The notes under the pieces were generated by a model that was not told where the DNA came from, did no database searches, and was given only the letters and a program-made list of their open reading frames with translations. A stretch of DNA of 64,000 bases from contig NZ_CP147518.1 in NCBI RefSeq assembly GCF_037201965.1, positions 4,643,001-4,707,000 on the forward strand. The letters are read 5' to 3'. This document shows positions 1 through 9,368 of this stretch, piece after piece. Position numbers and translations under genes: made by a program. Numbering within the stretch: position 1 is the first letter of the stretch; each line of letters starts with the position of its first letter. This DNA is from Spirosoma sp. SC4-14 (GTDB lineage Bacteria > Bacteroidota > Bacteroidia > Cytophagales > Spirosomataceae).

Positions 1-1
1 G

Positions 2-631
2 TATGCAGAAACCCGGACCCAGCACGGTAGCCTTACGTATCAATTAGCAGGAAAACGGATATTTGATATATGCTTTTCTCTGCTAATTACGATAACAGTG
101 TTATCCTGGATGATACCCATAATAGGGCTCTTGATTCGACTAGGGTCGCCGGGACCAATTTTATACATCCAGAAACGGACCGGCTACCGGGGTAAGCCAT
201 TCAACTGTTTGAAGTTTCGGACCATGACACACAACCCGGAAGCATCCTTTAAACAGGCAACTAAAGGTGATAACCGGGTAACACCCATTGGGCGCTTTCT
301 ACGTAAAACCAATCTAGACGAAATGCCGCAATTTCTGAATGTATTAGTTGGCGATATGAGTATTGTTGGTCCCAGACCTCATGCGTTGCAGCATAGTGCA
401 CAATTTTGGAATACAATGCCTGATTACCGTAAGCGATATCGCGTAAAACCAGGTATTACGGGTTTGGCACAAGTAAGAGGTTGCCGGGGAGAAACAGAGG
501 TACCTATTAAAATGCAACATCGAGTAAAATATGATCGCTTTTATAACCGTAAGAAATCACCTTGGTTAGATATTTGGATTTGTTGGTTAACTGTTAAAGC
601 AATGTTCAAAGGGAATATTAATGCTTGGTAG
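2..631 (+). CDS. Undecaprenyl-phosphate sugar phosphotransferase, WcaJ/PglC-like, 5' end outside window
   Basis: Bacterial sugar transferase that would load the first sugar-1-phosphate onto undecaprenyl phosphate at the inner membrane to start a surface polysaccharide. The frame is open to the left edge; the visible part includes KRIFDICFS followed by one hydrophobic helix, then the family core with KRTGYRGKPF, LKFRTM, DEMPQFLNVLVGDMSIVGPRP and the RYRVKPGITGLAQVRG block. A GTG at 98 could be read as a start, but it lies inside the membrane helix, so the real start is upstream. The 3' end is AT-rich like the downstream genes while the 5' part is near 50% GC, suggesting a recombination join inside the gene. 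Confidence 0.93.
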   Translation, partial: YAETRTQHGSLTYQLAGKRIFDICFSLLITITVLSWMIPIIGLLIRLGSPGPILYIQKRTGYRGKPFNCLKFRTMTHNPEASFKQATKGDNRVTPIGRFLRKTNLDEMPQFLNVLVGDMSIVGPRPHALQHSAQFWNTMPDYRKRYRVKPGITGLAQVRGCRGETEVPIKMQHRVKYDRFYNRKKSPWLDIWICWLTVKAMFKGNINAW

Positions 632-700
632 TTTTTGATTTAGTAATAAGTAAACACAAGTCATAGAAAGTCTAAGTAGATAAAGCTGAGTCATTGATGA

Positions 701-751
701 TTTTAAAGTGATATAACTATGTTCTAGAATTGTAGATATATCACTTTAAAA
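701..751. repeat. 51-bp imperfect palindrome between transferase and flippase genes
   Basis: Arms at 701-715 and 737-751 are a perfect 15-bp inverted repeat (left arm TTTTAAAGTGATATA), and the inside continues as CTA..TTCT/AGAA..TAG around a centre near 726. No T-run follows, so it is a poor intrinsic terminator; an operator, RNA-processing hairpin or attenuator at the head of the AT-rich cassette are all possible. Confidence 0.75.
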
Positions 752-767
752 ATAGTAACAAGAAAAA

Positions 768-2138
768 ATGGAATCATATATTAAGAATCCCAAAGGGTTA
801 ATTGTTAACTTTCTGAATCAAGGTCATCCGAGAAGTATAGCTGCAAAAAAAAATATTATTGCATCGTTTTTAATAAAGGGTGTAAGTATAATAATAACGT
901 TCTTACTTGTCCCTTTAACAATAAATTATATAGAGCCAAGTAACTACGGGATTTGGCTTACACTTAGCTCAATTATATCGTGGTTCGCATTTTTTGATAT
1001 AGGATTTGGTCATGGTTTACGCAATAAATTTGCAGAAGCAAAATCCTCGGGAAATATAGAGCAAATTAGAAAATACATAAGTACAACATACATATCATTA
1101 ATAACTGTATTTTCAGTAGTTTGGTTGTTATTTTTTATTACAAATCAGTTTATCGATTGGGGAGCAATACTGAATGTACAAAAAAAGAATCCAGACGAAT
1201 TGTCGAAACTATCTATATTAATTTTTACATTCTTCTGTTTACAAATAGTTTTAAAAACAATTAATATAATATTAATAGCTGATCAAAAGTCTGCAAAAGC
1301 TGGCTTATCAGATATGATAGGCCAATTAATTGCCTTAATATCAATTTTTGTTTTAACACAAGTAAGTAAAGGTTCATTAATTCATGTGTCGATAGTGCTG
1401 GGTCTAGCTCCAGTAGTAGTCCTATTTTTTGCAACAATATATTACTTCAAGGAAAAATATAAACCACTAAGGCCATCAATTAAATACTTTTCATTACATG
1501 ATGCAAAAGATATAATGGGACTTGGGGTTAAATTTTTCTTTATCCAAATAGGAGTAATTATTATATTCCAAACAACAAATATTGTAATAGCGCAATTTTT
1601 AGGACCTACAGAAGTAACTATATATAATATTGCTTACAAATATTTTTTTACATTAAACATGATTTCTATAATAATTTTAACTCCATTTTGGTCAGCATTT
1701 ACAGAAGCATACACTAAACAAGATTTTTATTGGATGAAAAAAACTGTAAAAAAGCTAAACAAAACTTGGCTATATTCAATACCAATAATAATAATAATGG
1801 TCCTTATATCTAACACATTATACAAATACTGGATTGGAGATAAAGTGCATATTCCGTTTTCCGTATCGTTAGCAATGGGCATCTATGTATTAGCTTTTAC
1901 GCGATTCAATTTATTTATATATTTGATTAATGGAATTGGAAAAATAAAACTTCAACTGATAGTTTATATGATGTTATGTGCAATATATATTCCGATGGTA
2001 ATACTATTATGTAAGTGGAAAGGGTTAGAAGGGGTAATATGGGGTAATATATTAATATCATTAATACATGCCTGTATAAGCCAGATTCAAATTGAAAAGT
2101 TAATAAATAATAAAGCTAATTCTATCTGGAATAAATAA
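768..2138 (+). CDS. Polysaccharide flippase (Wzx/MATE-like oligosaccharide transporter)
   Basis: A 456-residue, strongly hydrophobic protein with about 12 membrane helices and the N-terminal pattern of the polysaccharide biosynthesis/Wzx family (SFLIKGVSIIITFLLVPLTINYI, then a SNYGIWLTLSSI-type segment). Such proteins move lipid-linked oligosaccharide repeat units across the inner membrane. The size, position directly after the initiating sugar-phosphate transferase, and the following Wzy-like gene support a Wzx/Wzy-dependent pathway. Base composition is very AT-rich, unlike the genome background further right. Substrate cannot be read from sequence. Confidence 0.88.
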   Translation: MESYIKNPKGLIVNFLNQGHPRSIAAKKNIIASFLIKGVSIIITFLLVPLTINYIEPSNYGIWLTLSSIISWFAFFDIGFGHGLRNKFAEAKSSGNIEQIRKYISTTYISLITVFSVVWLLFFITNQFIDWGAILNVQKKNPDELSKLSILIFTFFCLQIVLKTINIILIADQKSAKAGLSDMIGQLIALISIFVLTQVSKGSLIHVSIVLGLAPVVVLFFATIYYFKEKYKPLRPSIKYFSLHDAKDIMGLGVKFFFIQIGVIIIFQTTNIVIAQFLGPTEVTIYNIAYKYFFTLNMISIIILTPFWSAFTEAYTKQDFYWMKKTVKKLNKTWLYSIPIIIIMVLISNTLYKYWIGDKVHIPFSVSLAMGIYVLAFTRFNLFIYLINGIGKIKLQLIVYMMLCAIYIPMVILLCKWKGLEGVIWGNILISLIHACISQIQIEKLINNKANSIWNK

Positions 2139-2213
2139 GCTCAGATTGTCTGGTTTATCAAAAGAAATATTAATAACGTAGATATTAAACACTAGGGGCT
2201 TAATTTTATATAT

Positions 2214-3428
2214 ATGATAAAGCAAAAAGTAGCGCAAGTAGACAATGTTTCATTGTATGACTATTTCTTGGTATTTTGGCTAATATTGCTTAGTGGAAGC
2301 CCAGTAATACATTTACTTCCTGGTACAACTTACTTAACTGCTTTAATGGGTATTGTTTATATAATACTATTAAAGAAAGTTTCATACATCTCGAAAGTGC
2401 TTCCCTCAATCTTATTCTTTGTAATTATATCATTTGGGCAGTATTTAACTTTAGGATCTTTGCCTCTAAAGTATCCATTTGGCATGATAGCCATGCTTTT
2501 GGCTGGGGCATTTATATATTATAAATTGGGTACTAAGTTTAGATATGTGTATTTTAATGTAATATTTTTTTTTAGTGCTGCGAGTCTGATATTTTGGACG
2601 TTGCAAAATACTATTGGACTAACGTTTGATGTATTTAATATTCCAAATGTTAGAAATATATTAATTTGGAGTGTAAGAAGTGACCCATATGACTTAAGTA
2701 TACTTGAGTATAGAAATAATGGCCCTTTTTGGGAGCCTGGAGCATTTGCTGGTTATATATTATTAGTACCTATTTTATTTCTTAGTGATTTAGAGATTGT
2801 ATGGAAAAAAGATAGATTAAAACTTGTAATAATAATAATGGCTTTAATAACAACTTTTAGTACTACTGGTTATATTATATTCTTTCTAGTATGCATGTAT
2901 AAAATAGTAAGTAATTCAAAAAACGGAATACTAAAACTTGTTGTAGTTATTCCGGTAATATTACTTTTAACCTCTGTTTTTTTGACAAAGATTGATTTTA
3001 TAGGGGAGAAACTAGTTACTCAATATGAAGATGCCATGGGTAGGGAAGGCAATACTTTCTCAAATACACGTATGGGGGCTTTTTATTTTGATTTGCAATA
3101 TATAGAGAAACACCCATTTTTTGGAAATGGGATTGATCCTAAGACTAGATGGTCAGACCATACTGACTTGTACTTAGAAAGTATTAATGGGAAGAATTTA
3201 GGTCATGGAAATGGCTTTAGCAACTTTGCTGCATCTATGGGTCTTTGTTCATTATTCTTTTTAATAATAAATCTATTTGTGGCCTTTAAAAAAACATTTA
3301 AAGTAGAAGAAACATTGTTTGTTCTATTGCTATTTATATTATTACTACAAGGAGAAAGCTTTTTAAACTATCCTCTCCTGTTCTGTCTCTATTTTGTAAA
3401 GTTACCTAATCTGAAATATCATGCATAA
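2214..3428 (+). CDS. Wzy-like O-antigen/capsule polymerase
   Basis: A 404-residue integral membrane protein with about 10-11 hydrophobic helices and a larger periplasmic loop near residues 255-345 that contains the motif GHGNGFSNFAASMGL. This resembles the O-antigen polymerase/ligase superfamily, where a loop histidine is common near this position. It would join flipped repeat units in the periplasm. The last eight bases overlap the start of the following glycosyltransferase, so translation is probably coupled. Polymerase sequences diverge too much to name a linkage. Confidence 0.75.
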   Translation: MIKQKVAQVDNVSLYDYFLVFWLILLSGSPVIHLLPGTTYLTALMGIVYIILLKKVSYISKVLPSILFFVIISFGQYLTLGSLPLKYPFGMIAMLLAGAFIYYKLGTKFRYVYFNVIFFFSAASLIFWTLQNTIGLTFDVFNIPNVRNILIWSVRSDPYDLSILEYRNNGPFWEPGAFAGYILLVPILFLSDLEIVWKKDRLKLVIIIMALITTFSTTGYIIFFLVCMYKIVSNSKNGILKLVVVIPVILLLTSVFLTKIDFIGEKLVTQYEDAMGREGNTFSNTRMGAFYFDLQYIEKHPFFGNGIDPKTRWSDHTDLYLESINGKNLGHGNGFSNFAASMGLCSLFFLIINLFVAFKKTFKVEETLFVLLLFILLLQGESFLNYPLLFCLYFVKLPNLKYHA

Positions 3429-4206
3429 TAGTCTGAAGTTTTCCATTGTAACTGTATCTTATAATCAGGGTGAATTTATAAGAGACAATATTGAGTCTGT
3501 ATTAGCTCAAAACTATAATAATTTTGAGCATATTATTATAGATGGAGGCTCCACAGATAATACTATTGAAATTTTAAGAGAATATCCTCACTTAAATTGG
3601 ATATCAGAAAGAGATCGAGGACAATCTGACGGATTGAATAAAGGCTTTAAGAGAGCTACTGGTGATGTCATTGCATGGATAAATAGTGATGATATGCTTT
3701 CTCCGAATTCATTGCATACAATAAATGACTTTTTCTTAGAAAATCCTGATAAGTCTGTATTAGTAGGAAACCAAGTTTTTATAGATAGAAATGGAGCGTA
3801 TATTAAGACAATAAAGGCTAAACCCTTCTCCTACGATTGGCTACTAAATGGTGTTAAGTCTGCAGTTATGCAGAATTCAACTTTTTTTAGAAGAGAAATA
3901 TTTAGTAAGACTGGATATCTTGATGAAGATTTACATTATACTATGGATAGAGATTTGTTTATTAGAATAGCAAAGTTTTATAAAGTTTATACTATAGATC
4001 AAGATCTGTCTTATTTTAGATTTTGGGAAGACAGTAAAAGTTATACTTCTAAGATTAAATTTTTTAAAGATTTAATTAAAGTAAAAAAGAAGTATAATGC
4101 ACCTCTATTAAGTAAATCCAATCTTTGGATAGCATGGCAGTTTGTTAAGGAACCATTTAGGAGAATTGCTTTTTTTAGGAATGTTGTAACATATATTAAA
4201 AGTTAA
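3421..4206 (+). CDS. Family 2 glycosyltransferase
   Basis: GT-A fold transferase of 261 residues, cytoplasmic face. Visible motifs: FSIVTVSYNQGEFI at the N terminus, IIDGGSTDNTIEIL (nucleotide-sugar binding Asp), then WINSDDML as the DxD-like metal site near residue 90 and MDRDLFIRIAKF near residue 175. No membrane segment. It starts inside the 3' end of the polymerase gene and ends six bases before the acetyltransferase start, so it sits in one operon with them. It would add one sugar of the repeat unit; donor and linkage are unknown. Confidence 0.9.
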   Translation: MHNSLKFSIVTVSYNQGEFIRDNIESVLAQNYNNFEHIIIDGGSTDNTIEILREYPHLNWISERDRGQSDGLNKGFKRATGDVIAWINSDDMLSPNSLHTINDFFLENPDKSVLVGNQVFIDRNGAYIKTIKAKPFSYDWLLNGVKSAVMQNSTFFRREIFSKTGYLDEDLHYTMDRDLFIRIAKFYKVYTIDQDLSYFRFWEDSKSYTSKIKFFKDLIKVKKKYNAPLLSKSNLWIAWQFVKEPFRRIAFFRNVVTYIKS

Positions 4207-4212
4207 TTTGTT

Positions 4213-4767
4213 ATGAATAAAAGACTTAGTTCGTACTTTATATCTAATAAATTAAAATATAAAAGCTTGGTAGGCATAATATATAATGTGCTCTTTTCTA
4301 TAAAAGGTAGGGCTATTATATATATATATTATAGCTCTGAGTATAATAATATTCTAAGTTTTATATTGCGTCGAATATTAAAAAGTAAATATCATATAGA
4401 AATAGGGTTCCCTATTAAATTGGGATATTATTTAGTATTTAACCATCCATATAATATTATTATCGATGCTAATGTTGAAATAGGTGATAATTGTCAAATC
4501 GACCAAAATGTCACTGTTGGTGGAAGTATGAGACGAAAAAAAATTTTTGAAGGCAAATTAGTAACAAGACCGGTTATTGGTAATAATGTAATTCTTTGTT
4601 CAGGATGTTTAGTAGGAGGACCTATAGCAATAAAGGATAATTGTATAATCGGGGCGAATGCAACTGTAACTTTTAATGTTGACTCTGGTTGCATAGTTTC
4701 TAATATATCCAATGTAATGAGCAAGAATATTATTGTAGAAGACGGGTCATATAGAACTTTGAATTGA
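4213..4767 (+). CDS. Hexapeptide-repeat acyltransferase (serine-acetyltransferase-like fold)
   Basis: 184-residue protein whose C-terminal half is a left-handed beta-helix: the imperfect hexapeptides DANVEI-GDNCQI-DQNVTVGG, then PVIGNN-VILCSG-CLVGGP-IAIKDN-CIIGAN-ATVTFN. This is the arrangement of O-acetyltransferases of surface polysaccharides that resemble CysE/NodL. It probably acetylates a sugar of the repeat unit. The N-terminal ~60 residues are basic and partly hydrophobic. The following GT4 gene begins two bases after its stop codon. Confidence 0.82.
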   Translation: MNKRLSSYFISNKLKYKSLVGIIYNVLFSIKGRAIIYIYYSSEYNNILSFILRRILKSKYHIEIGFPIKLGYYLVFNHPYNIIIDANVEIGDNCQIDQNVTVGGSMRRKKIFEGKLVTRPVIGNNVILCSGCLVGGPIAIKDNCIIGANATVTFNVDSGCIVSNISNVMSKNIIVEDGSYRTLN

Positions 4768-4769
4768 CT

Positions 4770-5867
4770 ATGGCAAATATATTGAGTGTAATTTCGGTTT
4801 GCGGAAAAGCAGGGGGAACAACTGTTAAGTTGAAAAAATTAATTGAGGAGTCTCGTCATAATCATAGTGTTTATTTTGCTTTGTATGATAAAGAAGCAAT
4901 TAAAGATTATCCTAAGAATAAGATTTGGTTCAAAGGAGAATCAAACGTTAAAGTTTTTGAAGGGTTCTATGGTAGAAATTTCATCAGGCATGCGTTTAAA
5001 GTATATGAAATTGCGAAAGAAAATAATATTGATGTAATTCATTTCTATTTCAATTTTGAAAATACGTTTGCCCCAATCCTAAAAGTATTATACCCTAAAG
5101 CTATTTTAGTAAGATCTATTGTAGGATTTGATGAACCTTTAAGTAAGGCTAGGTCCTATCTATTAGGCCAAGTCCTGAAACCAATAGATCAGATGATCCA
5201 TATATCAAAATATATAAAAAATTTATATGAAACTGATTATCCAATATTGAAAGATAAGAAAAATACAATTATATATAATACTGGCATACATGTAACTGAA
5301 AATATATCAGAACCTGATTACAGACAAAAATTAGTATCAATATCAGGTCTTTGTGCGCGAAAAAATTTAGCTGTTTTAATTAAAGCAATGAAAATTGTTG
5401 TAATTGATAATAAGATTGATTGCAAATTATATATATTAGGTGATGGTCCTTCAAGAAAAGAATTAGAAGCATTAATTGGGGATTTGAATTTGGCAAATAA
5501 TGTAATATTGGTAGGTTATTCAACTGACGTAACTACCTATCTAAATGATTGTAAGATTTATGTTCATCCAGCTAATACTGAAGGATTTGGTATTGCAGTT
5601 ACTGAAGCGATGTACATGAAGTGTCCATCAATTGTATCTAATGCTGGCGCATTGCCAGAATTAGTTGTAGATGGTGTTACAGGTTATGTAGTAGATCCAT
5701 ATGATGAAAAGCAATGGTCTTTAAAGATAATTGAGCTTTTACAAAACAAGCAGCTTTGTAATCAGATGGCATATGAAGCTCATGACAGAGCGTTAAATAC
5801 GTTCCCTTTAAGTGGGTTTGTAAATAATCATGACCTATTATATGATAAATTAGTTAATGTTAATTAA
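4770..5867 (+). CDS. Family 4 glycosyltransferase
   Basis: GT-B retaining glycosyltransferase of 365 residues. The C-terminal donor domain is clear: YILGDGPSRKELE, then EGFGIAVTEAMYMKCPSIVS with the EX7E signature, and NAGALPELV. The N-terminal part has a glycine-rich KAGGTTVKL loop. I choose ATG 4770 (two bases after the acetyltransferase stop) over a TTG at 4764 that would overlap it. AT-rich like its neighbours; acceptor unknown. Confidence 0.9.
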   Translation: MANILSVISVCGKAGGTTVKLKKLIEESRHNHSVYFALYDKEAIKDYPKNKIWFKGESNVKVFEGFYGRNFIRHAFKVYEIAKENNIDVIHFYFNFENTFAPILKVLYPKAILVRSIVGFDEPLSKARSYLLGQVLKPIDQMIHISKYIKNLYETDYPILKDKKNTIIYNTGIHVTENISEPDYRQKLVSISGLCARKNLAVLIKAMKIVVIDNKIDCKLYILGDGPSRKELEALIGDLNLANNVILVGYSTDVTTYLNDCKIYVHPANTEGFGIAVTEAMYMKCPSIVSNAGALPELVVDGVTGYVVDPYDEKQWSLKIIELLQNKQLCNQMAYEAHDRALNTFPLSGFVNNHDLLYDKLVNVN

Positions 5868-5900
5868 AGATGCTTTCTGTTCTTTGATATTTTGTTGTAC

Positions 5901-7025
5901 ATGAAACCAAAAGTTCTGATATTTCATCCTGCACTTGCCCCATATAGGATTGATCAATTTAATAATTTACAAAGGCTATTTAATGTTCATTTAGTTTTTG
6001 TTTTCGATAATGTTTGGAACCACCGGTTTGATCAGAAAAAATTACTTTCTCAACTAAATTGTGAATATTCTTTTTTATTAGTTGGCCCTAGATATAAAGG
6101 CCGAGTTTTTCGTTTTGGTATATTAAATACCATTAATAGATTTAAACCAGACTTAATAATAAGCTATGAGTATTCTATAATAACTTTTTATTTGATTTTA
6201 CTTAGAAAGCTAAAACTTGTAAAAACACCTTTAGCTTCAACTATTGATGATAGCATTGATATTTGTAAAAATATACAATCGAAGATAAGGTCATTGTCTA
6301 GATTGTTTTCTCTTAATAACTTAGATTATCTTATTGTTCTCTCTCGTGAAGTTGCAGAATATTACCAAAATACTTTCTCTTTTCCGTCTTCTAGAATTAT
6401 AACCTCGCCCATATTACAAGATGAAAATAGAATTAAGGCAAAGAAGTATGAATTGGAAGTAATGGCTAAAGTGTACCAGGATAAATACGAATTAAATAAT
6501 AAAAAAGTTTTATTATTTGTTGGGAGACTAATTAAAGAAAAAGCGGTTTTTAATTTTATAAGTACAATTAAACAGTTATTAATTAAGAATAACGATTTAT
6601 CAGTTGTTATTGTTGGTGATGGAGAAGAATACGAGTGCATTCAAGATTATATTAGATCATTTAATCTTGAGCAAAAAGTTATTCTTCCTGGTCGATATGA
6701 ATCAGTAGAGCTTTATGCATGGTATTTAACTGCATCAGCCTTCTTTTTACCCAGTACTTTCGAACCTTTTGGAGCTGTTGTTAATGAAGCCCTAATTTTT
6801 GGTTTGCCTGTATTTTGCTCTAAATATGCGGGCGCATCTAGTTTAATTAATCATAATACTGGTATTACGTATGACCCACTAGATAAGATTGAGACGGTTG
6901 AGAGGTTAGATCTATTTTTAGAACAGGTTAGAATTGTGTCTAATATAGATATTAATTTACATCAATCGTTAATGGAATTATCCGAAAATAACTTCGAGTC
7001 AGAATGGCAAAAATTTTTCAATTAA
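5901..7025 (+). CDS. Family 4 glycosyltransferase
   Basis: 374-residue GT-B enzyme. N terminus KPKVLIFHPALAPYRIDQFN is typical for GT4 (glycine-free first strand then an arginine-rich loop). The donor half has LLFVGRLIKEKAVFNF, VIVGDGEEYE and FEPFGAVVNEALIFGLPVF with the EX7E pair. An in-frame TTG at 5892 is less likely than the ATG used here. Its 3' end overlaps the next gene by 22 bases in another frame, indicating coupled translation. Confidence 0.9.
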   Translation: MKPKVLIFHPALAPYRIDQFNNLQRLFNVHLVFVFDNVWNHRFDQKKLLSQLNCEYSFLLVGPRYKGRVFRFGILNTINRFKPDLIISYEYSIITFYLILLRKLKLVKTPLASTIDDSIDICKNIQSKIRSLSRLFSLNNLDYLIVLSREVAEYYQNTFSFPSSRIITSPILQDENRIKAKKYELEVMAKVYQDKYELNNKKVLLFVGRLIKEKAVFNFISTIKQLLIKNNDLSVVIVGDGEEYECIQDYIRSFNLEQKVILPGRYESVELYAWYLTASAFFLPSTFEPFGAVVNEALIFGLPVFCSKYAGASSLINHNTGITYDPLDKIETVERLDLFLEQVRIVSNIDINLHQSLMELSENNFESEWQKFFN

Positions 7026-8137
7026 TTACTTCCATTAATTTAGGTGGCGCAGAGAACATTGCTTTCCAGTTATCTGAGTTTTGCAACCAAACAGAGAAAG
7101 GGGACAAGCATGATATTTTTATTATAGAACTTTTTCCTTCTAGTAGTGAATATGCTATTAAAAAAAGAGAAGAATTAAAAGCAAAAGACATAAAGCTAAT
7201 AACTTTAGTAAATGCTTCTAAAAGAGTAGCTTTACTGTTTGCACCATTTCGTTTATTTCATTTTGTAAATAAGGAACAACCTGACATAATACATTCTCAT
7301 ACGGACTTACCCGATTTTGTTCTCTCTAACACTTTACGACTATTATCATTGTTGACTAGAGTAAAGCCCAAAATTGTTAGAACAATTCAGAATACTAAAT
7401 TGTGGGACACTCATCCAAAATTGGGAAAATTTACAGAATCCTATATTGCCGATTCTGTTGTAGTTGGGGTATCTGAGAATGCTTTACAAGCATATAAAGA
7501 AATGCGGTTAAGTTTTAAACAAAGTATATGCAATGATCTACGTATAATTTATAACTCCTCTAAAACGCCTAAAACCGATACACTACCATTTGAAATTGAT
7601 CCTTCTAAAATTAATATTGCATTCTGTGCTAGGTTTGAGCATCAAAAAGGAATTGATGTGTTAGCAGATAGAATTTTATCTATTAATCAAAAATATAATA
7701 GTTTATTTAACTTTTATCTTATTGGACATGGCACTTATGAGGGAAAACTAAAGAAAATATTTGATTCACATACTAATGTTTATATTTACAAACCTATATT
7801 GAATATTGCTGACAAGTTTCATAACTTTGATTTTATAATTATGCCTTCAAGATTTGAAGGGTTAGTTATTACATCTGTCGAAGCCTCTTTTGCTAAGGTA
7901 CCCGTCATTGCAGCTTATGCACCTGGACTAACTGAAACACTTCCTCAAGATTGGCCATTATTCTTTAAGCTGGATGATGAAATAGAACTTTTAGATATAT
8001 TTGATTCTCTTGTTAACAATAAATATGACTTGAATAAACTAAAAGCACATGCTTTCAACTATGTAAAAGATAAATTTTCATTTGATACAATGATTAATAA
8101 TTATTCTAAAATATATTCTAACTTGACTGTTAGCTAA
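7004..8137 (+). CDS. Family 4 glycosyltransferase
   Basis: 377-residue GT-B enzyme. The start KIFQLITSINLGGAENIAF contains the GGAE loop that is diagnostic of the GT4 acceptor domain; the donor domain shows NIAFCARFEHQKGIDVL, FYLIGHGTYEG and RFEGLVITSVEASFAKVPVI (EX7E). Overlaps the preceding gene by 22 bases. The end of the gene and the next start are separated by 11 bases. One of four tandem GT4 genes that together would build most of the repeat unit. Confidence 0.91.
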   Translation: MAKIFQLITSINLGGAENIAFQLSEFCNQTEKGDKHDIFIIELFPSSSEYAIKKREELKAKDIKLITLVNASKRVALLFAPFRLFHFVNKEQPDIIHSHTDLPDFVLSNTLRLLSLLTRVKPKIVRTIQNTKLWDTHPKLGKFTESYIADSVVVGVSENALQAYKEMRLSFKQSICNDLRIIYNSSKTPKTDTLPFEIDPSKINIAFCARFEHQKGIDVLADRILSINQKYNSLFNFYLIGHGTYEGKLKKIFDSHTNVYIYKPILNIADKFHNFDFIIMPSRFEGLVITSVEASFAKVPVIAAYAPGLTETLPQDWPLFFKLDDEIELLDIFDSLVNNKYDLNKLKAHAFNYVKDKFSFDTMINNYSKIYSNLTVS

Positions 8138-8148
8138 TAATTTTCAAT

Positions 8149-9336
8149 ATGAAAATTCTTTTTATTCATACTTTTTATCAAATTAAAGGAGGAGAAGACA
8201 ATGTTTTTCAACAGGAATTTAATTTATTCAAGCAAGTTCATAATACTAAGTCTCTTATTTTCAACAATAAGTCTGGAGTAATTGGTTTTTTTCAATTTAT
8301 TTTTAGTGTTTATAATTTTATTTCTTCAAAAAAATTAGCATCAATTATTAAAAAATATCATCCAGACATAATTCACATTCATAACTTTCATTATTCTGCT
8401 AGTCCAACTATTATACGAACTGCACGCTCATTGAATATTCCTGTAGTTCTTACTATACACAATTATAGGCTATTATGCCCATCTGGATCGCTGATGGATA
8501 ATGGTGAAATTTTCACAGACAGTGTTAATTCTTCTTTTCCTTGGAAGGCGATTCAGAAAAAAGTTTTTCATAATTCTTATCTTATGACTTTCTGGCTTGC
8601 GTTTGTTGTTTGGTTTCACAAACGTATTGGTACCTGGAATCTTGTTGACCGATATATTGTATTATCAGAATTTGCTAAAGATCTTTTTGTTTCATCTTCG
8701 CTTGGTGTTCCATCTGAAAAGTTTGTTGTAAAGCCGAATTTTGTTACTCAACCAATTTCTTATTCAGCAGAGCGTAAGCCTCATTTTTTATTTATTGGCC
8801 GCTTAAGTCAAGAAAAAGGCATAGAAGTATTATTAAATACTTTTCTCAACTCTCATTATACTATTAAAATTGCGGGTGATGGCCCGCTTGTTGAAAAGGT
8901 AAAAAAGGTCAGTGAGGCTAATGCAACTATTCATTATCTGGGGATTCTGAATAAGGAAGAAGTTATTCAAGAAATGCAGCAATGTCAGGCTCTGATTTTT
9001 CCGTCTATTTGGTATGAAGGTATGCCTATGACTATTATTGAGGCATTTTCATTGGGCACGCCTGTAATTGCTAGTAATCTTGGTGCTATGGCGTCTATGA
9101 TCCAGGATGGCTACAATGGTTTTCACTTCACTCCTGGCGATTCTGACTCATTGCTTACAATGCTTGATAAATGGTCGTCCCTGACGGATGTGAAGAAGCA
9201 ACTTTTCTACAAGAATGCCCTGGATACCTATCGGAAAAACTATACACCTGAAGCCAATTATGAGATGTTGATGGATATTTATCAAGCTGTAATTGATAGC
9301 CATGCTAAAACGAAGCAGCCAGAAGCTATTGTATAA
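8149..9336 (+). CDS. Family 4 glycosyltransferase
   Basis: 395-residue GT-B enzyme with KGGEDNVF loop near residue 15, HNFHYSASPTII, VLTIHNYRLLCPSGSLM, then FLFIGRLSQEKGIEVL, IAGDGPLVEKV and YEGMPMTIIEAFSLGTPVIA (EX7E), NLGAMASMI. The N-terminal two thirds are AT-rich, whereas the last ~190 bases move to about 45% GC, so the right border of the variable cassette appears to fall inside this gene. Its last codons and stop form the left arm of the terminator that follows. Confidence 0.92.
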   Translation: MKILFIHTFYQIKGGEDNVFQQEFNLFKQVHNTKSLIFNNKSGVIGFFQFIFSVYNFISSKKLASIIKKYHPDIIHIHNFHYSASPTIIRTARSLNIPVVLTIHNYRLLCPSGSLMDNGEIFTDSVNSSFPWKAIQKKVFHNSYLMTFWLAFVVWFHKRIGTWNLVDRYIVLSEFAKDLFVSSSLGVPSEKFVVKPNFVTQPISYSAERKPHFLFIGRLSQEKGIEVLLNTFLNSHYTIKIAGDGPLVEKVKKVSEANATIHYLGILNKEEVIQEMQQCQALIFPSIWYEGMPMTIIEAFSLGTPVIASNLGAMASMIQDGYNGFHFTPGDSDSLLTMLDKWSSLTDVKKQLFYKNALDTYRKNYTPEANYEMLMDIYQAVIDSHAKTKQPEAIV

Positions 9337-9364
9337 AGCTTCTGGCTGCTTCGTTTTCTTTTTT
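9309..9364 (+). terminator. Intrinsic terminator, 19-bp perfect stem overlapping the coding end
   Basis: Perfect inverted repeat 9309-9327 / 9337-9355 (arm AACGAAGCAGCCAGAAGCT) with a 9-nt loop and a T-rich tail (TTTTCTTTTTT). The left arm encodes the last residues of the GT4 protein and the stop codon lies in the loop. It closes the polysaccharide operon and, from the other side, can stop the convergent minus-strand gene. Confidence 0.95.
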
Positions 9365-9368
9365 ATCA

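Noticed and set aside
98..100. GTG 98 as the start of the sugar-phosphate transferase
   Set aside because: The frame continues upstream with KRIFDICFSLLITIT, which is the conserved beginning of the membrane helix of the family; the gene is cut by the window edge.
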